A program made the translations under genes and the position numbers. The notes beneath the pieces were generated by a model. That model was given only the letters and a program-made list of their open reading frames with translations. It ran no database searches and was not told the origin of the DNA. DNA of 64,000 nucleotides, from the NCBI RefSeq assembly GCF_014633365.1, contig NC_068348.1:17378311-17442310 (forward strand). Direction: 5' to 3'. This document shows, piece by piece, positions 48,277 to 60,040 of this stretch (its first letter is position 1; each line of letters opens with the position of its first letter). This stretch comes from Diospyros lotus (Eukaryota; Streptophyta; Magnoliopsida; Ericales; Ebenaceae).

Positions 48277-49142
48277 GATGGTGATGGTAAAGAATTCCTC
48301 GAAAAAAATGAGGATGTGTGTAGACTTCACCGACCTAACCAAAGCATGTCCAAAGGATTCCTACCCTTTACCAAATATCGACCAACTTATAGATGGAGCC
48401 TTGGGGTATAGATGTCCTAGTTTTATGGATGCCTACTTGAGGTACAATCAGATCTAAATGCACCCGGATGGCAAAGAAAAAATAGCTTTCATCACCAAGG
48501 ACACAAATTTCTATTACAGAGTCATGTTGTTTGGATTAAAGAATGCAGGGGCTACATACTAGTAATTGATAAACAAGGTATTTGATGATCAAATAGGATG
48601 CAACATCTAAGTGTATGTTGATGATATGGTGTCTAATATGTTCGAGAACGAAGATCATTACTCGGATCTAGTCAAGATCTTCGAGCAAATCTGACAACAC
48701 AACATGAGGTTGAATAAAGAAAAGTGCATTTTTAGTGTGCAGGCCGAAAAGTTCCTTAGATTCATGCTTATCAATTAGGGGATAGAAGCCAACCCAACAA
48801 GTGCCAAGCTATCCTCAAAATATGCAGCTCTAATAATATGAAATAAGTCCAACGGCTAACAAGCCGGATAGCTGCCCTTTCCCGCTTTCTCTCAAAGTTA
48901 GCAAACTGAGCTCAATCGTTCTTCTAGTGTTTAAAGAAGGCAACTGAGTTTCAGTGGACTAAACAGTGTGAAGCCACTTTCCAAGAGCTAAAGCACTTCC
49001 TAACAACCCCACCCATTCTCTCTAGGCTAGAGCTTAGTGAAGAATTTCTACTCTACCTCTCCGCTTCTGAAAGCGTGCTCAGTTCCGTGTTAGTAAGGAA
49101 AGACGGAAAATACAGCGACCGATCTATTTTGTTAGCAAAGTT
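48277..49142 (+). pseudogene. Second, duplicated copy of the gypsy RT region
   Basis: Repeats 47382-48247 at an offset of about 895 bp with only scattered differences. It starts from ATGGTGATGGTAAAGAATTC and ends at ATTTTGTTAGCAAAGTT. It contains another YVDDM (48614-48628) and more stops than the first copy in places. Only about 30 bp of unrelated sequence separate the two. Confidence 0.85.
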
Positions 49143-49695
49143 AGCACCAAGGCTCCAGGAAACAATCAGTTGATCATACAGGAAACCTTGAATTCACCAA
49201 CCATTGACTTAGAAGTGCATGTCGTGGAGACAGACCCCGACTTCTGGGGGTTCCTCATCATCTGGTTCCTAAAGGAAGGAATCGTACCTGACAACTCGGA
49301 GGAGGCCAAGAAATTAAGGAGAATAGCCAATCTTTATACTATGATTGAGGATCAGCTATACAAAAGAAGTTTTACCATGCCACTTCTCAAGTGTGTTGAC
49401 TAAAGGTAGGCAGCTTACGTAATGGCTAAGGTCCATGAGGAGGTCTGTGGAAGCCATATTAAGGGTCGATCCTTAGCAACAAAAATATTGCAGGCCGAGT
49501 ACTATTAGCTGACCAAGCTCAATGAGTGTTTGGAATATGTGAAAAGATGCAAAAAATGCCAGAAATATGCGAATATGCATCACTTCCCACCTGAAGAACT
49601 CCATAGCCTCGACGTATCTTGCCAACTCAAGTGGAGGGTTGACCATGCTTGGACCTTTTCTACTGGCCCTAGGCCAACTCAAGTTCATAAGTGTC
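49143..49695 (+). pseudogene. Gypsy RNase H end and integrase zinc-binding relic
   Basis: Follows the second RT copy. It contains a linker segment (DPDFWGFLIIWFLKEGIVPD, 49228-49287) and the HHCC-like integrase N-terminus: HEEVCGSHIKGRSLATKIL, then CKKCQKYANMHH. It ends at the DHAWTFSTGPRP segment near 49680. The integrase catalytic core is missing. Confidence 0.8.
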
Positions 49696-51311
49696 AAATT
49701 TAAATATCTAAACAATATTTTAAATATTCAAATCATGATTTATAGTTTGATTTTTGATTTAGTTGATATACCTTTTCAAAAAATGAAACAATTTTGCTCA
49801 AATTATACAGCTCTATTAATTTTAAAGTAATATGTTTTTTTGATAAACTATTTAAATCAATTTTTTGTATTTGGATTTTAAAAGCCTAAAAAATATTTTT
49901 ACATAAAAATATATTAAATTATTTACTTAAAAAATTGACAAATTACTTTTATTTTTTAGACCAAAACCACATATACACCAATATACAAAAAATAATATCA
50001 AATATTTTAAGATGAAAATATTACATATAATTTTATATAAAAATAAGTTACACCCAAGCAAGGGTATTATTTGAAGTGCCTTTTACTTTTCCTCATGCTT
50101 TTTTGTCATTATTGTGAAATTTGCTATTATGGAAATTACTCGTGTTAAGAAAGTGCTTTGAGGACAATTACTTTTGAGAAAAGTAGTTTATCATTTGACC
50201 AAATGGTCCAAATTAAAGAAGAATCATTTTATTGTTATGCCTATTTAGATATATACTTTTAGCAATAAAGTTAATATATAGAAATTATATATCCTTACAA
50301 AATGTTTATTTAGTTAATACTGCTTAGTAAATGTGATTTTTGTAATTTTAAATGTTGATGGGATAATTTTGATTGAAAATAATTTTTTTATTTTCAGTTT
50401 TTAATTTTTTTTTCACAATAGAAGCTTCAAATACCATTAGTTGCATAGCAAAAAATATTTTTATTTTTTTATTTTTCCCAAACACCTTTTTTTTATTTTG
50501 GCCAAGCACTACCCAAAAAAAAAAAAAAAAAACAACTCACAACACGCTTTTATTTAAAAAAAAATTGTCTTATAATAGGAGAAAACATTTTTTTTTTTTC
50601 ACTTCTCAAATGTCTTTATTAAAAAGAACACCTGTGGGGTGTTGAGAAATTTCAAGAAAGTTTCTCATGTTCGAGAATGAACACTATGCTATTTTCCCAA
50701 ACTATGCTATTAAATATAGAGATGAAATGATTAATTTACTCTTCATTCTCTCTCTTTTCATCTTATATTGAAAAATAAAGAAATAAAAAATAACCCACGT
50801 GCAAAACCCATTTCTGTGTCAATGCTCTCGATGTACCCAATAGCTTTATGACATGATGAACCCAAATTTGGGTTTATTGCCAGCGTGATCAAAGAAAATA
50901 GAGAGAGAGAGAGAGAGAGTGAGAGCTAAGAAGAAGAAGGAGAAGATGGGAGAAGAGAGTTAGTAAAACACTTTAATTATCTTGAATCCAAATATGGGTT
51001 CAAGACGCACAATGAACTAAAATCTGGGTTTGAAGAAAAGAGAGAGGGAGAAAGAGAGAGAAATAAGAAGAAAAAGAAATTAAAAAGAGACAAAAAGTGA
51101 AACATTTCATCTCAAATTTAAACCTAGGTTCAAAGAGAAATAAAGAGAAAGAAGAAAAAAAATAAGAAGGAAATAGAAAGAAAGGGAAAATAGATGCCTT
51201 GTATTATTATTGCGGCTATCATGAAAGTCTTCATCGTTGTCACCTTGAGCGGATGCCCCCATCGATCGTTGCCGTGACCAATATTCACTATTATAGACCG
51301 AGAACGAGAGA
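49696..51311. other. Intergenic, AT- and GA-rich
   Basis: No gene was seen. It has poly-A/T runs near 50515-50535 and 50590, a (GA)n run at about 50902-50920, and a purine-rich stretch to 51200. Confidence 0.4.
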
Positions 51312-52483
51312 TACTACAAAAAAATAATGGCATTTAGCAGCGATTTTTTTGTATTTAGCTATGGTTTTTAACTGCCGCTAAGTAATTCAACGGTAGTTGT
51401 TTTGAAAACTGTCGCTATATCAACCGTCGCAGAGCATTTGACGATAGTTTTCAACAACTACTGAAGTAACCACAGTTAAGTCATATTTTTTCCAGAGATT
51501 TTTAAAAAATTTTGAAATTTCAAAAAAATTAAATTTCTACAAACCTCACGCCTGCGGCCAGGCCGCGCGCCCATCTGCCCATCAGCATGGGCTCACGCGC
51601 GCACAAGCACACTGTGCCATGTGGCGATGCTAGAATCATTCCCTTTCCCCAAACTTGAACTCGAAACCTCCCTTATGCACATACATATGCGAAACCAGCT
51701 AAGCTATGAAGCCTTGTTATTAAATCTTCACGCATATAAATTATATACTAATACAACCAATATTTTTCAGAATTATAATTTATATTCTTTACTATAAATT
51801 GAAAAATATAAATTAATTGATTATTTTTAAAAGAATAATGGAATAAATTAAAAATAAATTAATTGATTAGAAAATAAAAAAAAGATTTTATATATTTTTT
51901 AAAATTTCTTTGTAAAATTATTAAAATTTTATATATTAAAATTTTGTTAAATTTCTTTTTATTTTCTTAACATTAAATTTTTTAATGAATTTTGTGGTGA
52001 TTTTTCAAAACCGTTGCAAATGTTATTTAATTTAATTATTTAATTACTTATTTTTTTTTAAATTTAGTGGCAATTTTTTGAAAATCGCTGAAAAATTAAA
52101 TTTTTTAATGAATTTTGCGGCTGTTTTTCAAAACCGCCACAAATGTTATTTAATTTTATTTTTAATTATTAAATTAATTTTTGAATTTAGCGACAATTTT
52201 CAAAAAATTGCAGTAAAATTAAAATCGCCACAAAATTTAATTTTAATTTTTAGTTATTAAATTAGTTTTTAAATTTAACAGTGATTTTTTAAAAATTACC
52301 GCAAAATTAATTTTTTTAATAAATTTTGTGACGATTTTTGGAAACCACTGTAAAATGTTAAAAAACTGCCGCAAAAAACATATCTTGCAGCTGTTTGTAA
52401 ACTGCTGTAAAATATCGTGTTTTGTGGCGATTTTTAAAACCGTTGCAAAAAAATCATCGTAAAAAATTAATTTTTTTGTTGTG
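51312..52483. mobile_element. CACTA-like non-autonomous element
   Basis: The left end TACTACAAAAAAAT and the right end ATTTTTTTGTTGTG (complement CACAACAAAAAAAT) form decayed CACTA-type termini. The flanks AGA and AAA are an imperfect 3-bp TSD. The interior has many subterminal repeats of the AAACCGCCACAAA / TTTGCGGC kind. It carries a tRNA-like segment at 51660-51715 (minus strand: TTAGCTGGTTTCGC, then GGTTTCGAGTTCAAG), probably a SINE fragment. No transposase. Confidence 0.65.
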
Positions 52484-53233
52484 AAATAGAAAGAGAGAAA
52501 ACGAACGACCACAATTGTCATCATTATTCGTCGTTTATCAATGATTGAGAGAGAAATAGAAGAGATAAATTAAGGATTTGAGAAGAGAAAGAAAGGAAAA
52601 TGAGAAAAAAGGATAATGGATTTAATATTTTAGTCACTTTATAAATTTTAATGGTGATTAATTAGTTAACAATAGAAGAAAAATTACTAAATAACATTAA
52701 AATTCAAGAGTACTCTTTTATATTTTCTCAAACTTAAAAGAGCATTTTTCATAATTACTCGAAACCTAGAGGTACAGGGGTGAAGTTTTCTATTTAAAAA
52801 ATATATTTTTAGACTCACTCATATTAAATACATTTTTGGTATAAAACTTAGGACTGTACAATTACAACTGATTTCTTTTTTTTTTTTTTTATGGAAAACA
52901 ATTTCATGGTTATAAAAATTTGATAAAAAGAGATGTAACGATAGTAAACAAAGAACACAAAGCATATCCTCATAATTATAAAAATTTGATTCTATCTCTC
53001 ATAGCATGCATGCCATGAATTTACAAAAAAAAAAAAAACAATCTGGAAGAATTTATTAATTTTACATCAACTTTAAACCCGCAAATAAATTAAGTTATTC
53101 CCTTATATAAGAGCTGCAAACTAGTCTGCTTAAAATCTTAATTGCATATCGCTGTTATCCAACTTCGCCAAACAAGTGATCAGATTAAGTTAAACAAATT
53201 ATTCATAATAAATGCCCGCAATAGTGATCACCT
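52484..53233. other. Intergenic, 3' flank of the LDH gene
   Basis: AT-rich with poly-T (about 52879-52891) and poly-A (about 53026-53038) runs. On the minus strand GAATAATTTG at about 53195-53204 could serve as a poly(A) signal for LDH. No gene was seen. Confidence 0.4.
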
Positions 53234-54469
53234 TCAAACGCCCAACTGGCTCTGCAACTCGTGGAGCGTGGCGGCGGAGTGCCTGAGCCGCGTCGCCTCC
53301 TCTTCAGTGAGATGAACGTTGGTGACGCCCATTACGCCGCTCCTTCCGAGCTGCGCCGGCAAGCTGAGGAAGACGTCGCCGGCGTCGATGCCGTAAAGCC
53401 CTTTGGCGAGGACGGAGACGGGGTGGATCCGGCGTTGGTCCCGGAGGATGGCTCGGGCGAGGCTGGCGACTGAGTACCCAATTGCCCAGCAAGTGTAACC
53501 TTTAAGGCTGATGACTTCGTACGCACCGTCGACCACCTGTTTGTGAATTTGCTCCAATGTGGCCTTCTCGTAGGTGATCTGCTCCCTCTCTAAGAAGCTC
53601 AAAACCGGCACTCCGCCCACGCTGATGCTGGACCACAGCGCCACCGAGCTGTCACCGTGCTCGCCGACAATGTACGCCTGCCGTAACCATAAGAAGAGAA
53701 TTTGATTAGCAAGAGTAAGACTACCAACAACAACCCATCATAGTCCCCAGCCGTGTGTGTGTGTGTGTACAAAATGTTCATAATTAGAATATACATTTTC
53801 TTCATGTTGTGACAGAGTACTAGTGAAGTAGAGGCCCAGAGGGATTCATTAATTAATTACCTGTACGTCCTGAGCATTGACATCAAGATGATCGGCAATG
53901 AGGAAGCGAAACCTCGAGGAATCGAGATTGGTGCCGGAGCCGATGACCCGGTTGGAAGGAAACCCCGAAAGCTTCCAGGCCACGTACGTCAGCACATCCA
54001 CCGGATTCGAAACAATCAGCAAGATCGTCTCCGGCGAGTACCGGGCCAGAGGCGGCACAATCTTCGAGAAGAGAGCCACGTTCCTCTGCAGAAGGCCGAG
54101 CCTGGACTCGCCGGGGTTCTGCCGGGCGCCGGCGGTGACAATGCAGAGGTCGGAGTCTGCAGTGACGGAGTAGTCGGCGGAGGCCAGGATGCTGGTGCGG
54201 GGAAGGAAAGCGGCGGCGTGCTGCAGGTCGAGCATCTCACCACGGAGCTTGTTGGGGTCAATGTCGACGAGGGCGAGCTCGTCGGCCAGGCCCTGGGTCA
54301 GGATGGTCTGGGCGATGGCCATGCCGACGTTTCCGACGCCGACGACGGAGATCTTGGTCTGCCGCTTGTTGAGCGACGGAGGCGCCGTGTCCTTGATTGG
54401 CTTGAAGAAGGCCTGCGCTATGTCCAGGCCTCCCGGTCCCAAAGACGACGATGAAGCAGTCTTCTTCAT
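53234..54469 (-). CDS. LDH: L-lactate dehydrogenase, two exons
   Basis: NAD-dependent enzyme that reduces pyruvate to L-lactate in the cytosol, mainly under low oxygen in plants. Exon 1 is 54469-53861 (203 codons) and exon 2 is 53677-53234 (147 codons plus stop). The 183-nt intron has GT...AG ends and phase 0. The product of 350 aa is the usual plant length. Key residues seen: GVGNVG (44-49, NAD fold), Asp69 in LVDID, loop [11 protein letters not shown] with Gln117 and Arg123 (substrate specificity and closing loop), NLDSSRFR with Asp183 and Arg186, and GEHGD with catalytic His210. All are intact, so it should be active. GC-rich third positions contrast with the AT-rich surroundings. No stop or frameshift. 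Confidence 0.96.
53678..53860 (-). other. LDH intron
   Basis: 183 nt, minus strand GTAATTAATT...GGCAG. It contains a (TG)n run at about 53754-53767 (plus strand). Splicing joins GACGTACAG to GCGTACATT in frame. Confidence 0.93.
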
Positions 54470-54530
54470 GGCGTTATCGGTTTTCTGAGATTTCTTTATC
54501 TGTAATTAACTTGGGCTGGAATGGGATTTG

Positions 54531-54540
54531 CAGTTATATA
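54531..54540 (-). promoter_or_regulatory. TATA box of LDH
   Basis: The minus strand reads TATATAACTG about 65 bp upstream of the ATG, leaving a short 5' UTR of about 35 nt. No anaerobic-response element was confirmed. Confidence 0.6.
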
Positions 54541-54544
54541 GGGC

Positions 54545-55170
54545 ATGGGCATGCATGTGGAAACGAAAAGGAAGACGAAGAGGAAGAAGAAGGTAGACTG
54601 GCTTCCGTTGGTTCAACGGTCAACAATTTGAAAATTTCCGGAAAACAAAAGATGGAACTTTTATTTCATTAAGAATTTCTATTGAAGATCACAAGGGCAA
54701 CGCTGACTATTATAATGGTTAAAAATATATTAAATATATTGATTATATATATTTTATTAACTAATCACTCTCATTTTTAAGTTTAAATTTTTTTATTAGT
54801 CTATACTAAAATAAATATATTTTTTAAAAATAATATATAATAAATACATATTATCTGACAAATAAGTATATTTAATGCTTTTAAACTATTGCTCTTACTG
54901 TATTTAGAGAGATGATAAAATTATTTTTATAATTAATTAATAGTACACAAAGATAGATACATATATAATAGTTTTTATTTTAAATGTAAATAGTGTATAA
55001 GTTTAAATGTATAAGTATTTTTGAGAAATTTGTAAAGTATTTGATACAATAATATAAAAAAGCTGTTTATTAAATTTTCTTTCTAATTATTATTATTAAA
55101 AATAAGAAAAAAAAATGAGCTAATAGAATTCAATAAGATATAGTTTTTGTTTTCATAAAAAATTCGGCAG
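54545..55170. other. LDH upstream region
   Basis: GA-rich near 54570-54595, then AT-rich. No gene. It lies between the LDH TATA box and the duplicated block. Confidence 0.4.
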
Positions 55171-55174
55171 TCCA

Positions 55175-55540
55175 AACGTGACTTTACAATTTTACAGCTA
55201 CATTTTCTCTGAGAACCGTTCTGGAACTTTTAAGACTTTAAAATTATAATAAAATTAAACTATTTTCATAGGAGGAAGTAATTTTCTGAAGGTTCTGGAT
55301 CATAAGCAAGGAAGGGTGGGTGGAGTATAAATGTTTTCTTGGTGCTCACTCCACGTTTCTGCAAGACTTTTGACGGACGGACAATTGGTAGTTTGGATTT
55401 GTTGGGGGGGGAGGGGCAATTTTTCTCCATTTATGACGGTGACACTGACACTTGGTAAGCCATTGGCCTCTAATATTAATTGCCCCATTGCCTGTCTGTC
55501 TCTCCATCACACGGCAACAAGCTTCGGTTGAATGTTGTTC
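55175..55540. repeat. Duplicated block upstream of LDH, copy 1
   Basis: Matches 55984-56297. Shared segments include ATTTTACAGCTACA, GACTTTTGACGGACG, GTAGTTTGGATTTGTTGGGG, CACTTGGTAAGCCATTGG and GCTTCGGTTGAATG. The offset shrinks from about 805 to about 759 bp because of indels. Non-coding frames only. Confidence 0.85.
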
Positions 55541-55983
55541 ATGACGCTTAATTTGATCTTTGAATCAAATATTATAAAGCTTAATTTAATTCAATACCTT
55601 TACACTGTTATATTTAAATAGTGTTGGACGCGTTTAAATATATATCACCTATAAGAGTTCAGTTAATTCTTTTGAAAATAAAAAAAAAATATTTTATAAT
55701 ATTTTTTATATTAAAATATTAAAAAATAAACAAATATTTATGAGCCCTTTATAAACAACATAATATTAATTCTGATTCAAAAGCTGCCCTTTGTAAACCT
55801 GTTTTCTGCATTACAAACGTGATTTATGTTATATGAAAATACTTTATAGGAGTCGTTTTTTTATTTTTAAAATATTTTTTATTCTTGTTTTAGATCTTAT
55901 TTATGTTTATTTTTTAAAAAAAATGTTCGTTTTCATTTTTTACCAAAAATATTTTTTATTTTTATTTCCGTGCAACATATAAC

Positions 55984-56297
55984 GTGACTTTGGAATTTTA
56001 CAGCTACAGTTTCTCTGATGTTCGTTCTGGAACTTTTACACTATAAAATTATCAAATTAAACTATTTTCCAAGGTTCTGGATAATAAGGAAGGAAGGACG
56101 GAGTATGAATGCCCTCCACGTTTCTATTAGACTTTTGACGGACGAACGGACAATTTGTAGTTTGGATTTGTTGGGGGGCAATTTCTCCGTTCATGGTGGT
56201 GACACTGACACTTGGTAAGCCATTGGCCTCTAATATTAATTAATTGCCCCGTTGCCTGTCCCTCCATCACACAGCAAGAAGCTTCGGTTGAATGCGC
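55984..56297. repeat. Duplicated block upstream of LDH, copy 2
   Basis: Second copy of the block at 55175-55540, same orientation. The spacer between the copies (55541-55983) is AT-rich and unrelated. The frames at 56018-56321 are products of this repeat. Confidence 0.85.
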
Positions 56298-56419
56298 TAA
56301 AGAGTATGACGTTAATTTCATCTTTGAATCAAATATAAAGCTTAATTTAATTTAATACGTTTACACTGTTATATTTAAATTAACAAATTATAAATATTGT
56401 TGGAAGCAGTTTAACTAGA

Positions 56420-56870
56420 ATAATGCTAAATGCACCGATGAACTTATCGAAAGGTATCAAAAAGACCAAAATGTTCTCGGCCAAATTATAAATTTACAAA
56501 ACCTGTCATTGCTCGTTGCTCTCTCTTTTCTCCCTCCCATGGTCGTCGATGCAACTGTCGACCATCGCTGCCTTCATCTTGCCACCTCGTTGCTATCGCC
56601 TTGTCTCTTCGATTATCGCTACATTCTTGGTAGAGGGAGGATGCAGTAGCAGTCAGCGAGACGCAACGACAAGGCAACGATAACAAGGCAAAACGACGAG
56701 GCAATTGCAGCAACGGTTGCATCGACAAACATGGAAAGGGAAAGAGGAGAAAGCAATGAGATGTGACAAATTTTGAAAATTTATAACTTGGGTGAGGGTA
56801 ATTTCGTCTTTTGATCCCTCTCAATAAACTCCTATATATATTTGTGGGGCAAAATAAATTAATTCATCTA
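56420..56870. mobile_element. Foldback MITE, long inverted repeat
   Basis: The two halves are imperfect inverted repeats about 200 bp long. For example TTGCTCTCTCTTTTCTCC...CATGG...GTCGATGCAAC (56516-56555) pairs with 56713-56756, and AAATTATAAATTT (56483-56495) pairs with about 56775. The long terminal inverted repeats suggest a Mutator-like origin. No TSD was settled. The 112-aa minus-strand frame here is a shadow of the inverted repeat. Confidence 0.6.
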
Positions 56871-57446
56871 TAAAAATTCAGTTAATTCTCTTGAAAATAA
56901 CAAAGTTAATTTAGCCACTGCACCGCCACTTTGCTCGGAATCCTAGAACTAGGACGGCAAACCACAACCCACTCATCTGAAAACATTGCCCCCTGATTTA
57001 TAACAGCCGCCGACGGCAAATCCGCTTGGACAGCTGAACTTCCACCTTTCAATTGTCATCATTCAACACCACGTTTTCTTCCCGAGAAAATGGTGCCTCT
57101 TACCGGGTCTCCAGGGGAAAATGGAGCCACCAAACACCTTTTTTCTACGTCAACCTCTCCACGCCGTGACGCAGTCATTGTTTTTTTATTTAGCAATGTT
57201 TTTTATACAGTAATGGTTTATATTTAATTGTGATATTCATAAAATTATAAGAATATTTTTAAAATATTAAAAACACTTCTTCATAAATTTATTATTTATT
57301 TTTTAAAAACCACAAACACTTTAAAAATTAATGAAGAAGTGTTACTAGTTCTTTAAATAAGTATCTATAATTCTATAAATAAATATTAAAATTAATATAC
57401 AAATAGAATTACCATGGTTGTTCTAACTAGTCAAGTCTAACGTTCT

Positions 57447-58026
57447 TGTTGTATCATAGGCAAAAAGTCATTAAAAATTTAAAAAAATCTAAAAATTCAA
57501 AATAACTCTTTGAACTAAAAGAAGTACATTTCCCTGTAACGGCAGAGTCTCATACAATGCACCAAGTAAATAACTCTAACATTTAAAAATTCTTCCAAAT
57601 ATTCTACCAAAAGGGTAAACAATTATTCATAAAAAATTCAAATTATAAAAGGATTTCAGAATATGGGATAAACGTCATCTATAAGAATATTAGGATTAGA
57701 AAATGTATAGACGTTATTTGTAACAATGTTAATCTTAACAAGATTAGGAAAGATCAAGATAGATGTTATCTTTGAGAATCTTAATCCTAGACTACTTAGA
57801 ATTACTCTATACTCTTTTATAAATAGGCATGCACTCATTATAGAAAAGATACGTCTGTAATACTAGTTTCAATACGACTAATCATTTTTGTATCTGACTT
57901 AAGTATTAGAGTGTTTGCACAAGAATCCTCCTGCATCCTCTGACTATTTTCTTTCTTGTAGGCTCAAGTGACTAAACAACAATATTTTCAGTCAAATAAA
58001 ATTGTTATTGTATCTCGACAATAACA
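57447..58026 (+). repeat. 5' LTR of the TRIM-like element
   Basis: Aligns with 58456-59097. It holds fewer copies of an internal tandem unit (ATGTTATCTNTAAGAATNNTAATCCTA-like) than the 3' LTR, which accounts for the length difference. Confidence 0.8.
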
Positions 58027-58455
58027 ATTGGCACTGTCTACGAAAAATATCCAAAAAGTCTATGAGTACTACAATGGCTCTCATACGATTTCAAGTTGCA
58101 AGTAGCCAAATCAAATCAATTGAAAGAAAAGATAATGCATGAAAAAAGTAAAAAGTAGGCAATGTAACAAGATTCAAAATTTGGGAGGCCACAAAAAGTA
58201 TACTAGTGTCGATAGATGAAGGGCTTGCCCCAAACACATGCAGATAACAAAGACCTGTTAAGATGTTTAGGGATGATTTGCGTCGACGGATGAAGGACTC
58301 GCCTCAAACACACGCAGGTGTTTAAAACTGAAAATGCAAGAACATAAGAATAATCTAAGATCAATACCAACTATCAAAATGAAAGAAAAATAAGGGTAGG
58401 CCATGACAATCTACTCTTCCATTCAAGAAATTTAAATGAAATAGTAGGTATCAAT

Positions 58456-59097
58456 TGTTATGTTATAGGCAAAAACCTATTAAAAGACCAAAAAAACCCC
58501 AAAAGCCCTATTTGGACTAAAATGTGTAAATTTTCCTATAAACAAGGGGGTCATGTACAATGTACAAACTAAATAACTCCGATATTTAAAAATCTCTCCA
58601 AATATTCTATGAAAGGGATAAACAATTATCTATAAAGAATTCCAATTCTAAAATGATTTCAGAATATGGGGATAAATGTCATCTATACGAATCCTAATCT
58701 TAACAGGATTAGAAAAGATCAAGATAGATGTGATCTATAAGAATCCTAACCCTAACACGATTAGAAAAAGTCAAGATAAATGTTATCTGTAAGAATTTTA
58801 ATCCTAACAGAATTAGAAAATGTCAAGATAGACGTTATCTATAAGAATCATAATCTCGGATACTTAGGATTACTCCATTCCTTTCTATAAGTAGGCAAAC
58901 ACTCATTTCAAAAAAGATACGTCTCTGATATTGTTTTTAATACAACATTCATCATTTGCAATGTCTAACTTAACCATCAGAATGTTTGCACATGGACCCT
59001 TCTATGTCCTCTAACTATTTTCTTTCTTTCATGCTCATGTGACTTGACGACAATATTTCTGGTCAAATAAATTTATTATTGTATCTCGGCAGCAACA
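58456..59097 (+). repeat. 3' LTR of the TRIM-like element
   Basis: Contains about four tandem units of roughly 57 bp (58670-58860) built on GTCAAGATA...GTTATCTATAAGAATC. Ends CAGCAACA. Confidence 0.8.
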
Positions 59098-59109
59098 ATT
59101 CTATTCAAA

Positions 59110-60040
59110 TGTAGACATCATCATCAAATGAGAAATGTTATTGAAAGATAGATGGATGAAACCAAATGTGTATTGAGTGTCAAAATATTTTTCAAATCAT
59201 GAACATTCTTTTTAAATGAAAAATTGTCGACCATGTTAGTGAAACTATAAACCATTTTGTACCTTTGTATTTTGGGTTATAGAATCAAGGTAAAATTATC
59301 AATTGATTTGTTAAAACTATTGAGCATTTTTGGCCTTTTAACAAAAACAATTGATCATTTTATCGAACTGTCAACAGGGTAAATTTCAAGTCTCGGTTGT
59401 TTTTATGTAAGTTCAAAAATGTTATTGACCTGTTGTCAAAATAGTCGACTGTTTACCCAAATCCATGAGTGTGTTTCAGATTTCTTAAAGAAAACTTTCA
59501 ACGGGTTTGGTAAATTGTTGACCGTTTCTTTTTCAACAGTTTTAAATGGCTAATGCAGGTATTAAATATCTCCAATGGCTCCTACAACAACTAATTAAAT
59601 CAAAGAACATGATAAGCCTATAAATACTAACCCAATAATACACTAGAGACGCAAATGAAGTGATAAAAGCTTACAAGTAATTTTATTCTTCTCACTAGTG
59701 CTTGTACTTTCAATATTTCTCTCAATCAAAACTATTTATCTTTTGTATCATCTTGTTTAAGTCTTGTTGTAATTTTTCAAGAAATCTTTGTAATTAAAAA
59801 TGTCAACTCTTATATTATTCTCTTTGTATATTGTGTCGTATTTCCTAGCGATAGTGCTAAAGGACTTATTTGGGTATAAGTAAGAGGTTGTAAATTCCTA
59901 GTACTTTTGTTAGAAGACATACTTGGTAAAATATGAGGTTATAGTGAATTTTAAAATCTCCAGCGGAAAGCTAGAGTAGTGGAGTAAATTGAATTGAATC
60001 ACTTTAAATTCCTTGTATCTTTAGTATACTTTGATTAATT
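59110..60040 (+). mobile_element. Sirevirus-like LTR relic, left part
   Basis: Plus-oriented sequence with recurring GTCGAC/GACCGTTT/TTGACCGTT motifs (59228-59525). A later stretch (GTAGTGGAGTAAATTGAA, then GAATCACTTTAAATTCC) corresponds to the GTAGTGGATTAGG...GAACCACTATAAATCC block of the Copia LTR. It is interrupted at 60041 and seems to resume at about 62240. The LTR start was not found. Confidence 0.55.

Larger units (their letters stand above)
57447..59097 (+). mobile_element. TRIM-like miniature LTR retrotransposon
   Basis: Two direct LTRs (57447-58026, 580 bp, and 58456-59097, 642 bp), both starting TGTT and ending AACA, flank only 429 bp. Right after the 5' LTR comes ATTGGCACTGTCTACG, in the position and style of the TTGGCGCCGTCTG-type PBS of plant gypsy elements. 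The flanks GTTCT (57442-57446) and ATTCT (59098-59102) are a four-of-five TSD. No coding sequence is present. The interior has a duplicated unit around GATGAAGGGCTTGCC (58216) and GATGAAGGACTCGCC (58281). Confidence 0.8.

Noticed and set aside
51660..51715. Possible tRNA gene on the minus strand
   Set aside because: A- and B-box-like sequences are present, but no cloverleaf with paired acceptor stem was found. It is better read as a SINE fragment in a CACTA-like element.
53888..54488. Long plus-strand frames of 188, 99 and 91 aa
   Set aside because: They are antisense shadows of LDH exon 1, caused by its GC-rich third positions.
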